Shown: one piece after another, positions 55,422 to 61,161 of the stretch | Position numbering within the stretch: position 1 is the stretch's first letter | Layout: every line of letters starts with the position of its first letter | From: Verrucomicrobiota bacterium | GTDB taxonomy: Bacteria; Verrucomicrobiota; Verrucomicrobiia; Limisphaerales; UBA9464 | Reading direction: 5' to 3' | DNA: 61,161 bases | NCBI GenBank assembly: GCA_008933025.1 | Contig: WBXI01000003.1 | Span: 1 to 61,161, forward strand | Notes under the pieces: model-generated | What the model saw: the letters and a program-made list of their open reading frames with translations, nothing else | Database searches by the model: none | What the model was told of the DNA's origin: nothing | Made by a program: the position numbers and the translations under genes

Positions 55422-55814
55422 CTACGCGCCGGCCTTCGGTGCCTTGTCGGCGCCCCAGCGACGCGAATCGGGCCGCAGGCGGTAGGACGCCACGAGCAAG
55501 GCGAGCGCGACGAGTGGCGAGATCGACTGCGGCTTCTCGCCCATGGCGAGGTGCGTCCAGAAGGCGCCGATGAAGGCGAACGTGAACCCGGCGTACGCCC
55601 ACTCCTTGAGTCTCGCGAAGCCGGGCGCGAGCAGCGCGAGCGCGCCCAGCAGGTACGCCGTGCCGAGGATGTCCATGAAGTACGGCGGATAGCCGAGCTT
55701 CTTGGTGCCCTCGACGGCCTGCGGGTTGTGCGTGAGGCTCATCACCGCCGACATCGTCATGAACCCGGCGATGAGCACGGTGGAAAACCAGTAGAGGATG
55801 GGCCGGAGCTTCAT
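55422..55814 (-). CDS. DoxX-like membrane protein
   Basis: A 130-residue protein with four membrane helices: PILYWFSTVLIAGFMTMSA, YFMDILGTAYLLGALALLAP, EWAYAGFTFAFIGAFWTHLA, and SPLVALALLVASYRL. The pattern LGYPPYFMDILG fits the DoxX/DoxX-like (COG2259-type) family, a group of small quinone-linked or stress-related membrane proteins with no firm function. A charged Lys/Arg tail ends the protein. It stands alone on the minus strand between two plus-strand genes. Confidence 0.78.
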   Translation of the reverse strand: MKLRPILYWFSTVLIAGFMTMSAVMSLTHNPQAVEGTKKLGYPPYFMDILGTAYLLGALALLAPGFARLKEWAYAGFTFAFIGAFWTHLAMGEKPQSISPLVALALLVASYRLRPDSRRWGADKAPKAGA

Positions 55815-56039
55815 GGCAATTGGAGGCCGGAGGGTCCCATGCCGCGTGGCGTTGGCGAGGAGGAAACCGGCCGCCAACGGCGGGCATCCGCTTGGCTTGA
55901 TGCTTGCCCGCCAAGCGCGACCCATGCGAAAGCCTCGCCCATGCCCGCACGGAATGGCGCCGGTTCTCGCGAACGGGTCGACCCACCCGAACGCCAACCC
56001 CGCCCCCGACGGCATCGACCTCTCCATCGACCCGCGCCC

Positions 56040-57086
56040 ATGAACTCCCCCGCACTGCTCCTCGCCGCCACCCTCTTCGCGCTCTCCCTCGGCGCCGCGT
56101 CGTTGTCCAACGTCGCCGGCACCGGCAACGCGGGCTCCGACGGCGACGGCGGTCCCGCGATCCGCGCGACCCTCGACAACCCCTTCGGCGTCGTGCGCGG
56201 CCCGGACCGCGCCCTGTGGTTCGCCGACTACGCCGCCCACGTCGTCCGCCGCATCGCGCCCGACGGCACCATCGCCACCGTCTTCGGACGCGAGGCCGGG
56301 CTCGAGCACCCGCACGAGATCCGCTTCGACCGCGACGGAAGCCTCTTCATCGCCGACACCGACCACCACGTTGTCCGGCGCGTGGATGCGCGGACGCGCG
56401 CGGTCACCACCTTCGCCGGCACCGGCAAGCCCGGATACTCGGGCGACGGCGGGCCCGCCGGGCAGGCGCAGTTCCGGATGCCCATCAGCATCCAGTTCGC
56501 ACCCTCGGGCGACCTCTACATTGCGGACATCGGCAACCATGCCATCCGTCGGGTCGACGCCAAGTCACTCATCGTCGCGACCGTGGCGGGAATCGGGACC
56601 GCCGGCCCCACGCCGGACGGATCCCCGATCCGAGGCACGGCGTTGAACGGGCCGCGTTCGCTCGATTTCGACGCCGAGGGAAATCTTTGGTTGGTCACGC
56701 GCGAGGGGAACCAATTGCTCCGTCTCGATCTGGCAAAGGGGGTCGTCCACATCGCGGCCGGCACGGGCCGAAAGGGTCTGGCGGGCGACGGCGGCCCCGC
56801 GCGGGAAGCCTCCCTGAACGGTCCGAAAGGAATCGCCGTGGGACCCGACGGAGGAGTGTATTTGGCCGACACCGAGAACCACGTCGTCCGGCGATTCGAT
56901 CCCCGGCGCGGCACGATCGAGCGGGTGGCCGGCACCGGCGAACGGGGCGATGGACCGGTGGGAAATCCGCTGTCGGCCAGACTGTCCCGGCCGCATGGCG
57001 TGTTCGTGGAAGCCGACGGCTCGGTGCTGATCGGCGACAGCGAGAGCCACCGGATCCGCGTGGTGACGGCCCCGAGGGCGAAGTAA
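56040..57086 (+). CDS. secreted NHL-repeat beta-propeller protein
   Basis: A 348-residue protein with a signal peptide (ALLLAATLFALSLGAASL). Five to six NHL-type blades repeat the pattern 'AGTG---G-SGDGGPA--A-L--P-GV' (residues of about 25, 110, 165, 225 and 280), each followed by 'DG-LYIADT-NH-VRR'. NHL propellers bind RNA, protein or glycan. As an exported protein it is a binding or scaffold propeller and not an enzyme. It is 77 bases before the second sialidase-like gene, on the same strand. Confidence 0.82.
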   Translation: MNSPALLLAATLFALSLGAASLSNVAGTGNAGSDGDGGPAIRATLDNPFGVVRGPDRALWFADYAAHVVRRIAPDGTIATVFGREAGLEHPHEIRFDRDGSLFIADTDHHVVRRVDARTRAVTTFAGTGKPGYSGDGGPAGQAQFRMPISIQFAPSGDLYIADIGNHAIRRVDAKSLIVATVAGIGTAGPTPDGSPIRGTALNGPRSLDFDAEGNLWLVTREGNQLLRLDLAKGVVHIAAGTGRKGLAGDGGPAREASLNGPKGIAVGPDGGVYLADTENHVVRRFDPRRGTIERVAGTGERGDGPVGNPLSARLSRPHGVFVEADGSVLIGDSESHRIRVVTAPRAK

Positions 57087-57163
57087 CCGGCGGCGGACCC
57101 TGCCCGGATTCGATTCCGACCCGCGCCCTTGCCTGCCGCCGCCCGGTCGGGCATGAACCCCTC

Positions 57164-58309
57164 GTGATCCCGCCGTCCCGTCGTTTCCGGCTCGCCGCTT
57201 TCTTTGCCTTGGTGGCATTCGCCGCCCCGGCCTTCCCCGCGCCGACACCTGCCGGGCCCCGGTTCCTCGATCTCGCCGGCCAAACTTCCCGTCAGGTCGT
57301 CGTCGACCGCGAGCCCGGCCAATACCTCGGCCATCCCACCACGGTTCTCCTCGAGGACGGCCACACCATCCTCGTGGTCTATCCCAAGGGGCATGGACGC
57401 GGTCCGATCCAGTACAAGCGGTCCGCCGACGGTGGCAAGACGTGGTCGGAACGGCTTCCCGTTCCCGCCACCTGGGCCACTTCCAAGGAAACCCCCACGA
57501 TCCACCGCGTCGTCGATGCCCACGGCAAACGGCGGTTGGTCCTGTTTTCGGGACTTTATCCGGTCCGCACCGCGTTGTCGGAGGACGATGGCCTGCATTG
57601 GACGGAACTCCTGCCGGCCGGCGAGTGGGGCGGGATCGTGGCCATGGGATCGGTCGAGCCCACGGCCGCTCCGGGATCCTATCTGGCCCTGTTCCACGAC
57701 GACGGCCGCTATTTCCTGTCGCGATCGCTCGCCGTCCAACCCACCGCCTTCACCCTCTACTCCACGCGCTCCACCGACGGCGGCATCACGTGGTCCTTCC
57801 CCGAAACCATCCTGTCGCGCTCCGACATCCACCTCTGCGAACCCGGCGCGCTCCGTTCCCCCGACGGGCGCGAAATCGCCGTGTTGCTCCGCGAGAATTC
57901 CCGGACCCGGAACAGTTTTCTCATCACCAGCCGCGACGACGGCCGCAGTTGGTCGGCGCCAAGGGAACTCCCCGCCGCGCTGACGGGCGACCGGCACACC
58001 GCGAAATACACCCGCGACGGCCGGCTCTTCGTCTCGTTCCGCGACATGGCGGCGAAGAGCGCGACCCACGGCGACTGGGTGGCTTGGGTGGGACGCTACG
58101 ACGACATCGCCCGCGGCCGTCCCGGCCAATACCGGGTCCGCCTGATGGACAACACCGGGGGCTCCGATTGCGCCTACCCGGGGGTCGAGGTGCTGCCGGA
58201 CGACACGGTCGTGACGACGACCTACGGGCACTGGGCGAAGGGAGAGATGCCGTACATCATGAGCGTGCGACTCAAACTCGCCGAGTTGGACGCCATGGCC
58301 GGCCGCTGA
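57164..58309 (+). CDS. secreted sialidase/BNR-repeat family protein, second copy
   Basis: A 381-residue beta-propeller with a signal peptide (FRLAAFFALVAFAAPAFPAP). GTG 57164 is the start that gives this signal, and no better ATG is in frame. Four Asp boxes are visible: SADGGKTW, SEDDGLHW, STDGGITW, and SRDDGRSW. Arg-containing strands include LLRENSRTRNSF. It resembles the gene at 51450 in architecture but is not a close copy. Whether it is a true exo-sialidase is uncertain. The plus-strand stop lies 37 bases from the convergent apbE stop. Confidence 0.84.
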   Translation: MIPPSRRFRLAAFFALVAFAAPAFPAPTPAGPRFLDLAGQTSRQVVVDREPGQYLGHPTTVLLEDGHTILVVYPKGHGRGPIQYKRSADGGKTWSERLPVPATWATSKETPTIHRVVDAHGKRRLVLFSGLYPVRTALSEDDGLHWTELLPAGEWGGIVAMGSVEPTAAPGSYLALFHDDGRYFLSRSLAVQPTAFTLYSTRSTDGGITWSFPETILSRSDIHLCEPGALRSPDGREIAVLLRENSRTRNSFLITSRDDGRSWSAPRELPAALTGDRHTAKYTRDGRLFVSFRDMAAKSATHGDWVAWVGRYDDIARGRPGQYRVRLMDNTGGSDCAYPGVEVLPDDTVVTTTYGHWAKGEMPYIMSVRLKLAELDAMAGR

Positions 58310-58346
58310 CGGGCCGGTCGCACGTTGGCCGGGTCGGGTGCCCGAC

Positions 58347-59282
58347 CTACGCGACCTCGCGCTGCAGGACCCGGCCATCGGCGGCCACGATCCAGAATCG
58401 TCCCGTCGTTTCCCCGCCCCAGTCCCCGCCGCGCACCAGCAGCGCCGTCGACAACGCGTCCCCTTCCAAAGCCGAGGCGGAGGTCGCCGCCGCCAGCCAT
58501 GCGCCCACCACCGGTTCGCCGGTACGGGGGTCGATCACGTGCCCGTAGGTGCGCCCACCGGATGCGAACGAACGTCCCCACACCGCGCTGACCGACAACG
58601 TCGAGTCGCGCAGGGCGATCCGCGGCGCGGCACCGCCCGGCCAGCGCCACGGGAATCCCGGCGGCGGATCGGGCAAAGCCAACGTCCAGGGGTTTCCCGC
58701 CGGATCCTTGCCCATCGCGCAGACCGAACTCGTGCCGCCATGGATCAGCGCGTTCCCGACGCCCGCCTCATGCAGGACGCGGACGGCCATGTCGAGCGCA
58801 TGCCCTTTGCCGGCAGCCCCGGGATCCAGGCGGAGGCCCGGCCGCAGGAACCGGACGGCGCACGCCCCGGGATCGAGCTCCACGTGCCGCCATCCCACGC
58901 GGGACTGCGCCAGGGCAACCGCGGCCGGGTCGGGAACCCGGCCGCGTTCGCGCGCCTCGTTCCACAACCGCACCAACGGACCGACCGTGGGGTCGAAGGC
59001 GCCGCCGGATCGGGCGGCCAGCGCGAGCACACGCTCCAGAAACGAGAAAAGCCGCGGGTCGACCCGGACCCATCCCTGCCCCGCCGTCTCGTTGACGCGC
59101 GCCAAGGCCGAATGCGGACGGAAGGCCGACAGCAAATCCTCAGCGAACGCGATTTCGTCGAGGGCTTCCTCCGCCGCGGCGCGCAATCGCGCGGGCTCGG
59201 CGCCGTGCAGCACCACCTCGAAGCGCGTCGCCATCGCGGCCCGGGCAACGCGCACCAGCGGATCGGGAATGGCGGAGCCCAT
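58347..59282 (-). CDS. apbE: FAD:protein FMN transferase
   Basis: A 311-residue ApbE-family enzyme, which links FMN covalently to threonine of periplasmic flavoproteins such as Nqr or Rnf subunits. Motifs are AMATRFEVVLHG at the start, SRVGWRHVELDP, the metal/FAD-binding LDPGAAGKGHALDMAV, GVGNALIHGGTSS, and TYGHVIDPRTGEPV. The family usually has 'GAIAKGYA', and here 'GAAGKGHA'. No signal peptide or lipobox is visible, although many ApbE proteins are exported lipoproteins, so this one may be cytoplasmic or use another start. The target flavoprotein is not in the window. It is 24 bases from the alkaline phosphatase gene. Confidence 0.9.
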   Translation of the reverse strand: MGSAIPDPLVRVARAAMATRFEVVLHGAEPARLRAAAEEALDEIAFAEDLLSAFRPHSALARVNETAGQGWVRVDPRLFSFLERVLALAARSGGAFDPTVGPLVRLWNEARERGRVPDPAAVALAQSRVGWRHVELDPGACAVRFLRPGLRLDPGAAGKGHALDMAVRVLHEAGVGNALIHGGTSSVCAMGKDPAGNPWTLALPDPPPGFPWRWPGGAAPRIALRDSTLSVSAVWGRSFASGGRTYGHVIDPRTGEPVVGAWLAAATSASALEGDALSTALLVRGGDWGGETTGRFWIVAADGRVLQREVA

Positions 59283-59306
59283 GGCGTTTTCCCCGGGGAA
59301 CCCCCG

Positions 59307-60800
59307 TCAGCCGAGCAGGTATTCGGCGACGTTCTCCGCGCTTCCGGGCTCGGGATCGACGCCGGCGACCAGGGATTCCTGCGGATTGCGGAACCGGACC
59401 CCGGCGAAACCGACGTAGCGCTCGAATACCTCGGTGTTCTCGATGAAGCCCGAGAAAGCGTCCGCACCCGGACCCAGCGCCAGGAGGGGCACGTGGTCGG
59501 AAGTGTGTTGGGTGCTGGTGAAACTGATCCCCGTGTGGTTTGCCAGCACCTGGCCCATCGCGCCGACATCCGAGTTGAGGCCGTCGAACAACGCGTAGCC
59601 CTTCTTCTTCAGGAACGGTTCCACCAACTCGCGGCGCCGCGGCGCGATCATGTAGCCCGTCGACTCGAACAGGCGCGCGGCGAATTGCCCCGCGTCCTCC
59701 GCCAACACCAACCGCTTCCCGAGCTCGGGTATCGACTGCCGGATCGACAGCAGGTTGCGGAAGGCCTGGTTGCTCTTCTCGTAGTTGTCGCCGATGCCGT
59801 TCAACCCCGGGTTGCCGGTCGCATGGTCGGTGGTGATCACCAGCAGGGTGTCCGGATGTTCCCTCTGGAACCCGAGGCAGACGTCGATCGCCTCGTCGAA
59901 CGCGATCATCTCGCGGATCGCGGCGGCCGCGTCGTCGTTGTGGCATCCCATGTCCACGCGGCCACCCTCGACCTGCAGCACGAAACGCTCCGCTTGGCCC
60001 AACCGCCGCAGCGCTGCCCGCGTCATCGCGGCCAACTGGGGGACGGTCTCCACCTTCGAGATGCCGCCGAACTGGTCGATCACGTAGGGAAGGTGGCCGC
60101 CCGCGAAAATGCCCAGCCACGGCGCGTCGAAAGGTGCCGACGCCAGATCCCCGGGCGTGTCCATCACCGCGTACCCGCGGGACCGGAAATCACCGCGGAG
60201 ATCGCGCTTGTCCCTGCGACTCTCCTTCGCGAAGTGCTTCCGGCCCCCGCCCAGCATCACGTCGACCCGGCGCTCGAGATACTGGAGCGCGATGTCCTCG
60301 CCGTCCGCGCGGCTCTTCACGCAGGCCGCGAACCCCGCCGGCGTGGCGTGGGTGACCTCGGTGGTCGTCACCAACCCCCGCTGCCAGCCCGCCGCCCCGA
60401 GCACCTCGTACAACGTCACCAACTTCCCGCCCGAACTCGTCTGGTTCACCTTCCCGTTCGGAATCCTCACCCCGCTGCCCCACGCGGACGACGACGCCGA
60501 GGAATCCGTCACCCACGAGCTTTGCGAACGGACGTCCATGAACGCCATGCGCAGTTCCGGACGACGGGTCAGCTCGAACCAAGTCAACGGCCGGTGCCGG
60601 GTGAGCCGGGAGTAATGGTTCGCGCAGGTCAGGATCCCGGAACTCATGCCGTCCGCCACCAGGTGGATGATGTGGCGCGGGGTCCCCGTCCCGATGGGCG
60701 CCGGACGCACCCCGACCGACGCGGACGGACGGGCGACGCAGGCGCCGCCCAACACCGGGGCGGCGGCCAGCGACTGCAGGAATGCGCGGCGGGTTTTCAC
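59307..60800 (-). CDS. Tat-exported alkaline phosphatase (PhoA family)
   Basis: A 497-residue periplasmic phosphomonoesterase. The start GTG 60800 gives a twin-arginine signal (KTRRAFLQSLAAAPVLGGA), with a possible lipobox cysteine (LGGAC). Active-site groups appear in order: IIHLVADGMSS (metal Asp), VTDSSASSSAW (nucleophilic Ser), EVTHATPAG, VEGGRVDMGCHNDD (Glu, Asp, His), VITTDHATG (Asp, His), and TQHTSDHVPLLA (last His). These reproduce the PhoA metal ligands. It releases phosphate from organic monoesters, a common response to phosphate shortage. apbE follows it on the same strand. Confidence 0.92.
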   Translation of the reverse strand: MKTRRAFLQSLAAAPVLGGACVARPSASVGVRPAPIGTGTPRHIIHLVADGMSSGILTCANHYSRLTRHRPLTWFELTRRPELRMAFMDVRSQSSWVTDSSASSSAWGSGVRIPNGKVNQTSSGGKLVTLYEVLGAAGWQRGLVTTTEVTHATPAGFAACVKSRADGEDIALQYLERRVDVMLGGGRKHFAKESRRDKRDLRGDFRSRGYAVMDTPGDLASAPFDAPWLGIFAGGHLPYVIDQFGGISKVETVPQLAAMTRAALRRLGQAERFVLQVEGGRVDMGCHNDDAAAAIREMIAFDEAIDVCLGFQREHPDTLLVITTDHATGNPGLNGIGDNYEKSNQAFRNLLSIRQSIPELGKRLVLAEDAGQFAARLFESTGYMIAPRRRELVEPFLKKKGYALFDGLNSDVGAMGQVLANHTGISFTSTQHTSDHVPLLALGPGADAFSGFIENTEVFERYVGFAGVRFRNPQESLVAGVDPEPGSAENVAEYLLG

Positions 60801-60926
60801 GGATGAACGGACCCGAGAGTAATCATCGGCCCGGTCCGACAAAGGAAATCCCGGCAACGTTGCCGTGTCCGCGACGTCGCGGCCGTGTGCCGTGGGTTCG
60901 CCGCCCGGAAGTGCCCCGGCATTCGG

Positions 60927-61161
60927 TCACGGTTGCCCGAGGATTTCCCGGATCCGCTTCCACGCGGCGTCGCGGGCCTTCCGGTTGGCCTCGCTGGCGT
61001 CCGGTGCCTCGCCGGCACGCAGGAAACCGTGCCCCGCGCCTTCGTAGGTCACCGGTTCGTACCGCTTCCCCGCCGCCTTCATGAGTTCCGCGGATTTCGG
61101 GATCGTCGCGTTCACGCGGGCGTCGTTGCCCCCGTAAAAACCAAAGACCGGCGCCTTGATC
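60927..61161 (-). CDS. dienelactone hydrolase family protein, C-terminal end
   Basis: Only the last 77 codons are in the window, and the gene continues past the right edge, so its start is not visible. The reading frame enters with IKAPVFGFYGGNDARVNATIP, which holds the triad Asp (GGND). It then has YEGAGHGFLRAGE with the triad His, the classic end of dienelactone-hydrolase-type alpha/beta-hydrolases. The nucleophilic Cys or Ser lies outside. It would be exported or cytoplasmic depending on the missing N-terminus. It is upstream of the alkaline phosphatase gene on the same strand, 126 bases away. Confidence 0.8.
   Translation of the reverse strand, partial: IKAPVFGFYGGNDARVNATIPKSAELMKAAGKRYEPVTYEGAGHGFLRAGEAPDASEANRKARDAAWKRIREILGQP

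Overview
The window is about 61 kb of very GC-rich DNA, densely packed with genes on both strands. The best guess is a free-living Gram-negative bacterium of the Verrucomicrobiota (PVC group). This is an inference from gene content. It rests on secreted PhoPQ-activated-type hydrolases, a DUF1080 domain, sialidase/BNR proteins, a Tat-exported Gfo/Idh/MocA oxidoreductase, Ig-like and NHL-repeat surface proteins, and an ADP-heptose pathway that implies an LPS-type outer membrane. There is no 16S rRNA to confirm it.

Layout. 1-3018: tail of a DUF6788-like gene, a secreted PqaA-type hydrolase and a ketoacyl synthase. 3130-10582: a half-length carB (minus strand) divergent from hldA, gmhB, an M20 peptidase, a glycosyltransferase and a flippase. 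10601-11886: holin-like and fatty-acid hydroxylase membrane proteins. 12256-13982: rpsB-tsf with leader and terminator structures. 14109-16931 (minus): a GH20-like enzyme, a PepSY-type membrane protein and two paralogous coiled-coil proteins. 17134-19147: surA-pdxA. 19176-22800 (minus): a DUF1080-M28 peptidase fusion and an unrecognised protein with about 13 membrane spans. 23083-24190: a small unknown protein and an EboB-like TatD hydrolase. 24200-30887 (minus): aminopeptidase P, a phosphatase with a cytochrome c'-like tail, a lipoprotein, an outer-membrane barrel, an Ig-domain protein and glgC. 31196-33519: two overlapping glycosyltransferase genes. 33463-38077 (minus): an exopolysaccharide operon with barrel, Wzc-type kinase, Wza-type lipoprotein and tail-anchored FHA protein, followed upstream by an MsbA-like ABC exporter. 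40159-42973: oxidoreductase, DAHP synthase and a small membrane protein. 42983-45232: glgB. 45514-50151: two glycosyltransferases, WecA-type initiating transferase and moeA, three of them joined by 4-bp overlaps. 50305-52517: aldose epimerase, tRNA-Gln(TTG) and a sialidase. 52638-53895: an ACT protein and a WecG/TagA transferase. 54070-58309: a phosphomannose-isomerase-like cupin, DoxX, NHL and a second sialidase. 58347-61161: ApbE, alkaline phosphatase and the end of a dienelactone hydrolase.

How the genes fit together. The main theme is envelope carbohydrate. Heptose activation (hldA, gmhB), lipid-linked glycan initiation (WecA type), six glycosyltransferases, a flippase, an ABC exporter and a Wzc/Wza export module are scattered in separate blocks. 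No Wzy polymerase is recognisable here. Glycogen genes (glgC, glgB) are present but about 12 kb apart. The rest is housekeeping or secreted scavenging enzymes.

The most unusual items are the phosphatase-cytochrome fusion, the terminator hairpin abutting wzc, the stand-alone C-terminal half of CarB, the DUF1080-M28 fusion, and the EboB-like gene without an ebo cluster. No CRISPR array, integrase, complete insertion sequence or rRNA was seen.
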